The notes: a model not told the origin generated them from the letters alone. A DNA stretch of 12,874 nucleotides from an uncultured Clostridia bacterium (GCA_946409855.1 CAMJXZ010000057.1:1-12874); one strand, 5' to 3'. Counted from the stretch's first letter, positions 1 to 6,580 are shown. Numbers and translations: made by a program.

Positions 1-50
1 CAGCCTTTGGCTGAACTGCCAAACAGGCCGGATGAAGTGTATCCGCGAAC

Positions 51-60
51 CGGATGAGGT
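51..60 (-). repeat. possible end fragment of a dispersed palindromic repeat
   Basis: CGGATGAGGT here is the reverse complement of the ACCTCATCCG core seen in the repeats at 2717-2726 and 12467-12476. A related direct repeat (CCGGATGAAGTGT at 28-40, CCGGATGAGGTGT at 50-62) sits beside it. The match is short, so this could be chance; I list it because the same core marks two longer repeat copies in this window. No promoter for the downstream gene is visible in bases 1-100. Confidence 0.3.
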
Positions 61-118
61 GTCTGAAATCCCGGGATCCGGCGCGGGGTGAACTGGTACG
101 CGGAAAGAAGGAATGCGC

Positions 119-1195
119 ATGATGAAAACGACGCGGCGGGCTTTGTGCCTGCTGCTCCTGCTGACGCTGCTGTGCCCATGGGCCCAGGCGGCGCCGGCCA
201 GAGACCTGCGCCAGGTGGACGAAACCGGCGAACGGCTGGAAGCGGTGATCGGCCTGTTCGGCGCGGCCTCCCTGCTGCGGGGGGTGGACAGCCTGCCGCC
301 GGACGAAAGCCCTTCCGGGCCGTTCGCGGAGGGGGTGCTGCTGCTGGGCCTGGCCCGGGGCCTGCTGTCCCGGACGGACGAAAATCCCGCGGACGATACG
401 GAAACCCTGTCCGTTTCCGCGGCGGAAGACCTGCTGGCCGGGCTCTTCAGCGCGCCGGTTGCGCTGCCGCCGGCGCCCTCCTGCCCCTGCATCACCCGCA
501 GCGGGGACAGCCTGACCGTCCGGTACGATGACGTCGAGGCGGAAACGTCCGGCGGCGCGCGGATCTTTTCCGTCTTCCGGGAAGGGGACCGGCTGAACGT
601 GCTGGCGGACGTATACGCCTCCCTCGCCTCCTGGCAGACGGACCCCGCGGAAGTGGAGCCGGACTGCCTGACCTGGGAATACACCGCCTGGTTTACCCTG
701 GAAGACAGCGCTGCCTCCCCCTTCGGCTTCCGCCTGGTATCCATGCAGGCCTTTCCCGAATGGACAGCCGGCAGCCTGAATACCTGGCAGCAGGTGGAGG
801 AGGACGGCTTTTCCGCCCTGCTGCCGCCACAGCTGCGGGAATGGGACCGCTCCCGGTCCGCCAACGGGCGGAACGCCGAATACCGCTACGGGTCGGAGGA
901 CGGCATCTTCACCCTGACCATCACCAAAGCCGCGGGCGCTTCCGCGGGGGCGCTGAGCGTCTTCCGCACCGAGGCCCTGTCCGCGCACCCGGACGCGCAG
1001 ATCCTGATGGAGCCCCGGCTTCATTACGCGTCGGCTGAGTATGCCGGCGAATATACGGTGATGTTCGCGCCGGACAACGGGGACGCCGTGTATACCATCC
1101 GCCTTGCGTTCCCGGCGGAGCTTCAGTATGAATACAGCTTCTACGGGGAGATCATCCGCAACTCCTTCTGGTTCGCCGGCGAACCGATGGGTTAA
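119..1195 (+). CDS. secreted protein of unknown function
   Basis: I do not recognise the family. The 358-residue product begins with a clear Sec signal peptide: a KTTRR basic start, a leucine-rich core at about residues 9-18, and a likely cleavage after AQA near residue 24. The mature part has an Ala/Leu-rich helical stretch (about 25-115), then a mixed alpha/beta region ending in a C-terminal part rich in Tyr, Phe and Glu. The last ~100 residues (alternating strands such as GIFTLTITKA and YTIRLAFPAE, then a helix ending in IIRNSFWF) resemble small secreted alpha/beta domains of the PsbP/DcrB kind, but this is only an impression. An upstream in-frame ATG at 113 directly abuts the AAGGA at 108-112. 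ATG 119 (6 nt spacing) or 122 is therefore the more plausible start. The next gene follows after 31 nt, so the two are probably co-transcribed. Confidence 0.8.
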   Translation: MMKTTRRALCLLLLLTLLCPWAQAAPARDLRQVDETGERLEAVIGLFGAASLLRGVDSLPPDESPSGPFAEGVLLLGLARGLLSRTDENPADDTETLSVSAAEDLLAGLFSAPVALPPAPSCPCITRSGDSLTVRYDDVEAETSGGARIFSVFREGDRLNVLADVYASLASWQTDPAEVEPDCLTWEYTAWFTLEDSAASPFGFRLVSMQAFPEWTAGSLNTWQQVEEDGFSALLPPQLREWDRSRSANGRNAEYRYGSEDGIFTLTITKAAGASAGALSVFRTEALSAHPDAQILMEPRLHYASAEYAGEYTVMFAPDNGDAVYTIRLAFPAELQYEYSFYGEIIRNSFWFAGEPMG

Positions 1196-1226
1196 CGGAC
1201 CCCCAGCCATGAAAGGATGAACTGTC

Positions 1227-2105
1227 ATGAACAGGAAAATCGTTGCCCTGCTGACCGCGCTGCTGGTGCTTTGGACCGCCGCTTCCTGCCTGGCCTGGGG
1301 GGAGGATGCCCCCTGCTTCGGGGACCAGCCCACCTACGCCGCCTACGACGACCAGGATCACCTCAAAATCAGCATCATCAAGGTGGACCAGAGCCCGAAG
1401 CTGGTGTACTTCGTCTGCGACATCCAGGTCAAATCCCCCGAGGTGCTGACCACGGTGTTCCACAGCGACCGGGTATTTGAGGCGGAAACGGACAAGCAGC
1501 GCCAGAGCCGCATGGAGCGCACCGCCATACTGGAGACCATCGCCGAGAACAACGAGGCGGTGCTGGCCATCAACTGCGACTTCTGCGGCTACCACGAAAA
1601 CGGCATCATCATCCGCAACGGCGTGCTCTGCCGGGCGAAGGTGACCAAGAAGCTGGACATGCTGATCATTGACCAGAACGGCGATTTCTCCCTGCACTAC
1701 GACCGGAACGGCGAAGACCCCAAGGCCTTCGCGCAGCAGCTGCTGGCGCAGAACGTCCGGCAGACCATCGAGTTCGGCCCCGCGCTGGTGGAAAACGGGC
1801 AGCCCCTGCCGCTGGACAACAAGACGCACGTGGTTTCCACCCGGTCCTCCCAATTGGAGCCCCGCACCGGCATCGGCCAGGTGGGCCCGCTCCATTACGT
1901 GATCATCGTGGCGGAGGGCCGGCGGGACGGATATTCCCAGGGGCTGAGCCTCCAGGATTTCCAGAAGCTCTTCATCCAGTACCACGCGCAGACCGCCATC
2001 AACCTGGACGGCGGCGGCTCCAGCAAGATCTATTTCTACAACCAGGTCATCAACAAGCCCACCAGCCCGACCCGGCAGGTCAGCGACGCGCTGATCTTCA
2101 AATAA
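1227..2105 (+). CDS. exported phosphodiester glycosidase (NAGPA family)
   Basis: The 292-residue product matches the bacterial NAGPA/DUF2233 family, named after the enzyme that removes GlcNAc from a phosphodiester-linked sugar on lysosomal enzymes. Bacterial members are thought to act on sugar-1-phosphodiesters such as wall or capsule polymers; the substrate here is unknown. Visible family marks are AINCDF at about 115-119 followed by HENGIIIRNG (123-132), PRTGIG at 212-217, AEGR at 229-232, and the hallmark NLDGGGSS at 259-266. The protein ends with the typical short tail in VSDALIFK. Residues 1-23 form a signal peptide (NRK, then a hydrophobic core ending in CLA). Cys21 is preceded by AAS, a poor lipobox, so free secretion is more likely than lipidation. 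AAAGGA at 1212-1217 lies 9 nt before the ATG. No convincing terminator follows; the next 170 nt hold weak inverted repeats (GCGCGTTT 2137-2144 with AAACGCGC 2191-2198). Confidence 0.9.
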   Translation: MNRKIVALLTALLVLWTAASCLAWGEDAPCFGDQPTYAAYDDQDHLKISIIKVDQSPKLVYFVCDIQVKSPEVLTTVFHSDRVFEAETDKQRQSRMERTAILETIAENNEAVLAINCDFCGYHENGIIIRNGVLCRAKVTKKLDMLIIDQNGDFSLHYDRNGEDPKAFAQQLLAQNVRQTIEFGPALVENGQPLPLDNKTHVVSTRSSQLEPRTGIGQVGPLHYVIIVAEGRRDGYSQGLSLQDFQKLFIQYHAQTAINLDGGGSSKIYFYNQVINKPTSPTRQVSDALIFK

Positions 2106-2235
2106 TGATTCCAGGTTCCTCTGTCCATCGGACGGCGCGCGTTTTGGCAAGGATGAATTTTCCTGCGGGAACAGGACGTTCCGCCGGAAGAAACGCGCCA
2201 GGGCGCCCGCCTTTTCAAAAGCCTGATCCGGGCGG

Positions 2236-2300
2236 AAAAACGGTTTTTTACAAAAGACGTGAAAAAATCAGTTGACGAGGATAGAGGAACGCGGTATAAT
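2236..2300 (+). promoter_or_regulatory. sigma-A promoter of rpsU with A/T-rich upstream tract
   Basis: The -35 box TTGACG (2272-2277) and the -10 box TATAAT (2295-2300) are separated by exactly 17 nt, 11 of 12 consensus positions. Just upstream, 2236-2270 is a run of A and T tracts in an otherwise GC-rich region, as in UP elements that bind the RNA polymerase alpha subunit. Transcription should start near 2307. The strength fits a ribosomal protein gene. Confidence 0.92.
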
Positions 2301-2310
2301 AATCGCACGG

Positions 2311-2356
2311 TCGCCATCCGCTGTAGGAAACAGCGATGTCCAGGCGAGAGTGGCGA
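2311..2356 (+). promoter_or_regulatory. structured 5' leader of rpsU
   Basis: The leader between the predicted start site (~2307) and the start codon can fold into two stems. The inner one pairs CGCTGT (2319-2324) with ACAGCG (2330-2335) around a 5-nt AGGAA loop. The outer one pairs TCGCCA (2311-2316) with TGGCGA (2351-2356), extendable by a U-G pair. The outer stem ends two bases before the ribosome binding site GGGAGGG (2358-2364). An arrangement like this could support autoregulation by the ribosomal protein, as is known for other ribosomal protein leaders. I do not recognise it as a named family. Confidence 0.5.
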
Positions 2357-2371
2357 AGGGAGGGAAAAAAG

Positions 2372-2539
2372 TTGTCTGAAATTCGTGTGAAGGAAAACGA
2401 ATCTCTGGAAAGCGCGCTGAAGCGCTTCAAGCGTTCCAGTTCCGGCGTTCTTGCAGAGGTCCGCAAGCGCGAGCATTACGAAAAGCCCAGCGTAAAGCGC
2501 AAGAAGAAGGCTGAGGCTGCGCGGAAGCGCAAGTACTGA
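2372..2539 (+). CDS. rpsU: 30S ribosomal protein bS21
   Basis: bS21 is a small basic protein of the 30S subunit near the anti-Shine-Dalgarno end of 16S rRNA, involved in initiation. The 55-residue product begins SEIRVKENESLESALKRFKR after the initiator and ends in the usual Lys/Arg-rich tail (KRKKKAEAARKRKY), the normal length and pattern for Firmicutes. The start is TTG at 2372, with GGGAGGG (2358-2364) 7 nt upstream. An in-frame ATG at 2336 would add 12 residues, but it lies inside the leader fold, has no ribosome binding site and is outside the family's conserved N-terminus. The gene has its own promoter and terminator, so it is a monocistronic unit. Confidence 0.96.
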   Translation: MSEIRVKENESLESALKRFKRSSSGVLAEVRKREHYEKPSVKRKKKAEAARKRKY

Positions 2540-2565
2540 GCCCGATACCGGTTCACGCCGGTCTC

Positions 2566-2601
2566 ACCCGTCTCCGGGTTCCGGAGACGGGTATTCATTT
2601 T
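2566..2601 (+). terminator. rho-independent terminator of rpsU
   Basis: A perfect 12-bp stem, ACCCGTCTCCGG (2566-2577) with CCGGAGACGGGT (2581-2592), closes on a GTT loop and is followed by a T-rich ATTCATTTT tail. It lies 26 nt after the rpsU stop. Confidence 0.93.
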
Positions 2602-2602
2602 A

Positions 2603-2635
2603 GGTAACTGTTCAGTCAAAGACTGAACAGTTACC
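2603..2635. repeat. perfect 15-bp inverted repeat with AAA loop
   Basis: GGTAACTGTTCAGTC (2603-2617) is followed by AAA and its exact reverse complement GACTGAACAGTTACC (2621-2635). It starts one base after the rpsU terminator tail and has no T tract, so it is not a simple second terminator. Part of it, AACAGTTAC, recurs at 2950-2958 at the far end of the repeat-rich gap, so the two may bound one inserted element. The perfect arms suggest recent spread or selection on the folded RNA. Confidence 0.85.
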
Positions 2636-2966
2636 GCATGGGGGGCTTACGGTCCGGGACCTGCCGGCACGGTGTTCGGTGATCATGTACCGGGACCTTA
2701 CAGGCCCCGGGGGATAACCTCATCCGGCCCGCTGCGCGGTCCACCGCCGGGGCCTGCCGGCCCGTTGTTCGGTGAAAACTGTCCACCGGACAGTTTTCCG
2801 GGCCCTCACAACCCCCAGCGGGGAAGGCTTTTGGGGGCTGCGATACTGCCGGGGCCTGCCGGCCCGCTGCGGATTACAATCAGAAGGAAGCTTCCCCCTG
2901 ATCACCCCCTCCGCAGAGCAATGCGTGTCTTCTCCTTGTTATGGGGGTTAACAGTTACTGTTTCAG
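2636..2966. repeat. non-coding block of degenerate repeats and hairpins
   Basis: I see no gene in this stretch. It is built of repeats. A 29-nt unit at 2654-2682 recurs at 2747-2775 with 26 of 29 bases identical. Its core GCCGGGGCCTGCCGGCCCG (2746-2764) recurs exactly at 2848-2866. An 11-bp perfect hairpin, GAAAACTGTCC (2774-2784) with GGACAGTTTTC (2788-2798), follows the second unit. A nested fold spans 2867-2916: CTGCGGA with TCCGCAG, ATCAG with CTGAT, and the palindrome GGAAGCTTCC at 2886-2895. GGAAGGCTTTTGGGGG at 2822-2837 and AACCTCATCCG at 2716-2726 are shared with 12456-12524. A -10-like TACAAT at 2969-2974 has only a TTAACA at 15-nt spacing, too weak to call a promoter for the next gene. 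Confidence 0.7.
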
Positions 2967-2996
2967 AATACAATCCGAAGCAAAGGATGGTGCGCG

Positions 2997-4172
2997 ATGA
3001 AGCGCTGGACGTTTCTCCTGCTGATCTGCCTGCTGGCCGGCTGCTGCCTGGCCGCCCGGGGTGAGCCCGCGGCGGACCTGACGGAACAGTGCCGGCTGTC
3101 CGCCACGGTGGACGACGAACACCGCGAGCGGATCCGGGACGGCCAGTACGAATGGTACTGGACCGGAACGGGGGGCAGCCTGACCGTCACCCTGCCCGAA
3201 GGAAAGGCCTGCCAGGGCATTTCCCTTTCCTTCTTCCGGGAAACAGTGCCGCTGTATATCTCCGTCCGGGAGCCTACGGGCGTGTGGCGGGAAGCGGCCG
3301 CCTACAACGATCCCTTCCGCAACGCCTACATCCCCGTGTACGCGGAGACGGCGGTCAACATCCGCCCCCAGAACCGGGAGGACGTCCTCAAGCTGAGCGC
3401 CATCAAAGTATGGGGAACAGGCGACCTGCCCGATTCCGTCCAGCGCTGGACGGCCTGGGAAGAAGGGGAAGAGGCCGACCTGATCCTCTTCGCGACCCAT
3501 CCGGACGACGAGCTGATCTGGTTCGGCGGGCTGATCCCGTATTACACCGTCGCGCGGAACAAAAAGGTGCTGATCGCCTACGCGGTGGGCCAGTACTCCG
3601 CCAAGCGGGTCAACGAGCTGCTGGACGGGCTGTGGACCTGCGGCGTCCGCCGCTATCCGGAGCTGGGCGCCTTTGACGACCTGAAGGGCTTCGGCGAGGC
3701 GGTGGTGATCGGCCGGTGGGGAAAGGACGCGTGCGAAGCCTGGTGCACAAGCCTCATCCGGCGCTACCGCCCCAAGGTGGTGGTCACCCACGCGGTTGGC
3801 GGAGAATCCGGCCATGTGCAGCACATCCTGCTGAGCCGGGCGGTCGTCACCGCCGCGGCGGAATGGAGCGCCGACCCGGAAAAGGCCCCCGAGTCCGCGG
3901 AACTGTACGGCGTGTACGCCCCCCTCAAGCTCTACCTCCACCAGTACGGAAAGCATCAGACCTTCGTGGACTGGACGCAGTCCCTGCCCGAATTCGGGGG
4001 CAGAAGCGCCGCGGATGTGGCCGCGGAGGCCTTCCGGAAGCACCGCTCCCAGATCCGCTCCGGCTACCGGGTCTACGTCTCCGGCCCCAACGATTCCAGG
4101 TACTTTGGCCTGTATTACACGGCCGTCGGCCCGGATGAGGCGGGGAACGACCTGTTTGAGCACATCGACTGA
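2997..4172 (+). CDS. PIG-L/LmbE-type deacetylase lipoprotein
   Basis: This 391-residue protein carries a PIG-L (LmbE) domain, a zinc-dependent fold that removes N-acetyl groups, usually from GlcNAc-containing glycoconjugates. The zinc-binding HPDDE lies at 168-172, within DLILFATHPDDE, and the second cluster THAVGGESGHVQH is at 264-276, with H273 and H276 as likely ligand or active-site positions. A signal peptide (MKRWTFLLLICLLAGC) ends in a canonical LAGC lipobox, so Cys16 is probably lipidated and the enzyme faces outward. Residues ~25-145 form an extra beta-rich N-terminal region of the size of a carbohydrate-binding domain; this role is inferred. AAAGGATGG at 2982-2990 gives a good ribosome binding site. 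The YitT gene follows after 21 nt, likely in the same transcript. The acetylated substrate is unknown; wall or surface glycans fit the location. Confidence 0.88.
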   Translation: MKRWTFLLLICLLAGCCLAARGEPAADLTEQCRLSATVDDEHRERIRDGQYEWYWTGTGGSLTVTLPEGKACQGISLSFFRETVPLYISVREPTGVWREAAAYNDPFRNAYIPVYAETAVNIRPQNREDVLKLSAIKVWGTGDLPDSVQRWTAWEEGEEADLILFATHPDDELIWFGGLIPYYTVARNKKVLIAYAVGQYSAKRVNELLDGLWTCGVRRYPELGAFDDLKGFGEAVVIGRWGKDACEAWCTSLIRRYRPKVVVTHAVGGESGHVQHILLSRAVVTAAAEWSADPEKAPESAELYGVYAPLKLYLHQYGKHQTFVDWTQSLPEFGGRSAADVAAEAFRKHRSQIRSGYRVYVSGPNDSRYFGLYYTAVGPDEAGNDLFEHID

Positions 4173-4193
4173 TAAAAAGGCGGTACCACCACC

Positions 4194-5087
4194 GTGCAGA
4201 CACAAAAAAAGGCCCCCCTCCGCCAGGTGATCTGGGATTACGTTGTCATCCTGGCCATGGCGCTGCTGATGGCGCTGAATTACGAGCTGCTGATCCTGTC
4301 CAACGCCTTCGCGCCCTCCGGGCTCAACGGCGTCGCCACGATGCTGCAGTATATCTTTGATTTCAGCGTCAGCTATTTCTCCCTGATCGTGAACATCCCG
4401 CTGGCCGTCCTCTGCGCGCTGACGGTGGACAGGCAGTTCTCCATCCGCACGCTGATTTTTTCCCTGGTCTTTTCGGTGCTGCTGCTGCTGATGCAGAACA
4501 AGGTCATCGACCTGAGCCGCTTTATCTACATCACGCCGGACGGGAAAAGCACCCTGCTGGCGCCCGTCATTTCCGGCACAGTCAACGGCTTCATCTACGG
4601 CATGACCATCCGGCACGGGGCCAGCACCGGCGGGACGGATTTTATCGCCGCCATGGTTCATCAGCGGTATCCGGCCTACAGCCTGTCCCACGTGGTGCTG
4701 ATCATGAACTGCGCGGTGGCCGGAGCCAGCTATTTCGTGTACGACTTCAACATCGAGCCCGTGGCGCTGTGCATCATCTACTCGGTGCTCACCTCCGTCA
4801 TCACGGACCGGATCATCCAGGGCGGCAAGGAAGCCATCCGGGTGGAGATGATCACCGCCCATCCCGAGGAGATCACCCAGGAGATCATCTCCAAGCTCCA
4901 TCACAGCGTGACCATCACCCACGTCATCGGCGGCTACACCCACCAGGACAAGACCATGCTGGTGTGCGTCATCAACAAGCACCAGATGCCCCGCATGACG
5001 GAAATCATCAACACCTATCCCGGCACCTTCGCGGTCGTTTCCACGGTCAGCGAGACGCTGGGCAATTTCAAGCGCATAAGGGGATAA
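4194..5087 (+). CDS. YitT family membrane protein
   Basis: The 297-residue product fits the YitT family (DUF161 membrane part plus C-terminal DUF2179), widespread in Firmicutes and without an agreed biochemical role; transport has been suggested. About five or six hydrophobic segments lie at roughly 13-35, 60-78, 86-101, 122-138, 165-184 and 188-204. The family signature GASTGGTDF is at 142-150. Residues ~210-297 form the soluble C-terminal domain, with VEMITAHPEEI at 217-227 and TITHVIGGYTHQDKTMLVCV at 240-259. The GTG start at 4194 has AAAGGCGG at 4177-4184 as a modest ribosome binding site. It probably shares a transcript with the upstream deacetylase gene, although no functional link is known. 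Confidence 0.9.
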   Translation: MQTQKKAPLRQVIWDYVVILAMALLMALNYELLILSNAFAPSGLNGVATMLQYIFDFSVSYFSLIVNIPLAVLCALTVDRQFSIRTLIFSLVFSVLLLLMQNKVIDLSRFIYITPDGKSTLLAPVISGTVNGFIYGMTIRHGASTGGTDFIAAMVHQRYPAYSLSHVVLIMNCAVAGASYFVYDFNIEPVALCIIYSVLTSVITDRIIQGGKEAIRVEMITAHPEEITQEIISKLHHSVTITHVIGGYTHQDKTMLVCVINKHQMPRMTEIINTYPGTFAVVSTVSETLGNFKRIRG

Positions 5088-5094
5088 AAAACCA

Positions 5095-5123
5095 TTGCGC
5101 GGAACCGGTTTATGGTGTATAAT
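5095..5123 (+). promoter_or_regulatory. sigma-A promoter of the split-barrel gene
   Basis: TTGCGC (5095-5100) and a perfect TATAAT (5118-5123) are spaced by 17 nt. They lie 8 nt after the YitT stop and 47 nt before the next ATG, which indicates independent expression of that gene. Confidence 0.8.
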
Positions 5124-5169
5124 TGTCCCATAAAAACGTACCGCTGAACAAAGAAAGGGGATTGTACCG

Positions 5170-5682
5170 ATGAAGAAACTGCTTGCTCTCCTGCTGTGCA
5201 TGAGCGTCCTGTTCGCGTGCTCCGCTCTGGCGGAATCCTCCGAAATTCCCCCGGCTGAGATCGTGGACGCCGGCACCTCCGCTTCCGTTTCCGATTTCTA
5301 CGGCGCTTTCGGCCTCACCGGGGACGACCTGATGAACGCGATCAACAGCAACGCCGGCTTTTACGCCGTGGCGACCGTCAATGAGGACGGCACGCCGAAC
5401 GTGGCCTTCTTCATCTACGGCTGCGCCAAAATCGAAGACAAGTACTACATTTCCCTGGGCATCTCCGAAAACCAGTCCCGGCAGAACGTGATCCGCACCG
5501 GGGAAGCCGTGGCGATGTACGCCGCCGCTCCCACCGCCGAATCCGGCATGGCCTATGCTGTCGCCGGCGCCCGGATGACGCTGAAGCTGGTCACCGACGA
5601 GGCGATCATCGCCCAGCTGGCCAACCCGGACTATCCCTTCATCCTGTTCGCAGAAATCGTTTCCGTCCGTTCGCTGGGCTGA
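5170..5682 (+). CDS. exported FMN-binding split-barrel (PNPOx-like) protein
   Basis: The 170-residue product has a Sec signal peptide (MKK, a Leu-rich core, likely cleavage after ALA at 21). Its mature part resembles the pyridoxamine 5'-phosphate oxidase-like split barrel. Residues 63-80, GFYAVATVNEDGTPNVAF, match the common family start (a hydrophobic strand, then D/E-DG-P). The next strands include KYYISLG at 91-97 and NQSRQNVIRTGEAVAMY at 101-117, which resembles the K/R-x-x-N-I helix seen in these folds. Family members usually bind FMN or a related cofactor and are mostly cytoplasmic, so export is unusual. Cys17 is preceded by LFA, a weak lipobox, so lipidation cannot be excluded. AAAGGGG at 5154-5160 is the ribosome binding site. 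It has its own promoter and ends before a bidirectional terminator. Enzymatic function is unknown; a redox or flavin-binding role is inferred. Confidence 0.78.
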   Translation: MKKLLALLLCMSVLFACSALAESSEIPPAEIVDAGTSASVSDFYGAFGLTGDDLMNAINSNAGFYAVATVNEDGTPNVAFFIYGCAKIEDKYYISLGISENQSRQNVIRTGEAVAMYAAAPTAESGMAYAVAGARMTLKLVTDEAIIAQLANPDYPFILFAEIVSVRSLG

Positions 5683-5689
5683 CGCGCCC

Positions 5690-5710
5690 CGGGGAAGGAT
5701 GCTTTCCCCG
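5690..5710. repeat. GC-rich hairpin after the split-barrel gene
   Basis: CGGGGAAGG (5690-5698) pairs with CTTTCCCCG (5702-5710), 9 bp with one G-U pair and an ATG loop. It is followed by an A tract rather than a T tract, so it alone is not a terminator for the plus strand. It may protect the 3' end of the upstream mRNA. Confidence 0.5.
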
Positions 5711-5724
5711 CAAAAAAGCGCAGC

Positions 5725-5778
5725 AAAACACCGCCGGATCAGACGCCCGCAAAAGGCACCCGAACCGGCGGTATTTTT
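5725..5778. terminator. probable bidirectional terminator between convergent genes
   Basis: ACCGCCGG (5730-5737) pairs with CCGGCGGT (5765-5772). The flanking AAAA (5725-5728) and TTTTT (5774-5778) can extend the stem and supply a T tract on the plus strand and a shorter one on the minus strand. The 27-nt loop is longer than usual. It lies between two convergent genes, 42 nt after one stop and 14 nt after the other. Confidence 0.6.
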
Positions 5779-5791
5779 GTATATTCTATGA

Positions 5792-6580
5792 TTACCGTTC
5801 CCAACTCCTGCCGGTGGGAACCAGCGTTTCCTCTTCGGTCAGCCAGTAGCTGACGAGGGGTTCCGTCCCTTCCGGGAGGGGGGCGAAGCGGCTTTGCGGC
5901 ACGTGGAGGCCGATCTCGCCGCGGCGCAGGATCAGGTCCGCGTAATCCCGGGCCGAGGTCAGCTTCTGCGAAAGGCTCACGCCGTACAGCTCGTCCTTTG
6001 AAGTGATCTTCGAGGAATCGTGGTTGTCGCTGCCGGCGGTCATCACCAGGCCGTACTCGTGGGCGAAATGCCAGGCGTACACGTCGTTGACCGGCAGGTT
6101 CCCGGCGTTGGCCACCTCCACCCCGTCGCAGAAGCGCAGGCCCAGGCGGATGTAGGTGTTGTACGCCCGGAAGCGGAAGGGATGGGCCTGGATGACGCAG
6201 CCGCCGCCCTCGTGCACCAGCTCCAGCTGCCGGCGCCGGGAACAGCGCTCGATTTCCGGGTGCGCAAGCAGCCAGTCTTTATCCAGGCCGTAGACCAGGT
6301 ATTCGTCGTCCCCGTAGCCCTGTTCCCAGCCGAAGAACACGGACAGGCCGGTCTTCTGCCCTTCCTCCCAGGCGTCCTCAAAGCCCGCGCAGAAGCGCTT
6401 GACCTTTTCCGGCCAGGGCAGATCCCGGTCCACGGCGCAGTTGCCGCCGAAAAAATGATCCGTCATGAAGATCCCGGTAAACCCGAGATCCGTGTATTTC
6501 CGGACATGCTCCTTCCCGGTCGACCTGCCGCAGCGGCTGGCCAGGCAGGTGTGCAGATGCGTTTCGTATAGATATGGCAT
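5792..6580 (-). CDS. PHP-domain phosphoesterase-like protein
   Basis: This 262-residue protein has the metal-binding motifs of the PHP (polymerase and histidinol phosphatase) superfamily, a TIM-barrel-like fold that hydrolyses phosphoesters with two or three metal ions. They appear in order: H8-x-H10 in ETHLHT, D41-H42 in MTDH, E86 in GWEQ, H133 in IQAHPFR, and D185-x-H187 in GSDNHD. No signal peptide is present, so it is cytoplasmic. The substrate is not clear; phosphosugars, histidinol phosphate and nucleotides are all known in the superfamily. A GTG at 6589 would add three residues, but ATG 6580 has AGGGGTGG 5-6 nt upstream and gives the compact family start. It is the last gene of the minus-strand group and lies 33 nt after the propeller gene stop. 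Confidence 0.88.
   Translation of the reverse strand: MPYLYETHLHTCLASRCGRSTGKEHVRKYTDLGFTGIFMTDHFFGGNCAVDRDLPWPEKVKRFCAGFEDAWEEGQKTGLSVFFGWEQGYGDDEYLVYGLDKDWLLAHPEIERCSRRRQLELVHEGGGCVIQAHPFRFRAYNTYIRLGLRFCDGVEVANAGNLPVNDVYAWHFAHEYGLVMTAGSDNHDSSKITSKDELYGVSLSQKLTSARDYADLILRRGEIGLHVPQSRFAPLPEGTEPLVSYWLTEEETLVPTGRSWER

Noticed and set aside
2336..2371. An in-frame ATG start 12 codons upstream of the rpsU TTG
   Set aside because: It lies in the leader fold, has no ribosome binding site, and the extra residues are not part of the bS21 family.
2603..2916. CRISPR array or attachment site
   Set aside because: The repeats differ in length and spacing, the spacers are not uniform, and no cas or integrase gene is near.
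4173..4196. GGTGGTACCGCC on the minus strand, resembling a T-box antiterminator core
   Set aside because: No specifier stem, upstream T-box structure or aminoacyl-tRNA-related gene lies on that strand; the downstream region is the coding sequence of the PIG-L gene. Taken as chance.
2955..5276. A 773-codon open frame on the minus strand across the PIG-L, YitT and split-barrel genes
   Set aside because: It is the complement of three well-supported plus-strand genes in GC-rich DNA; its translation is rich in His, Gly, Asp and Val without any domain, and it lacks a ribosome binding site.
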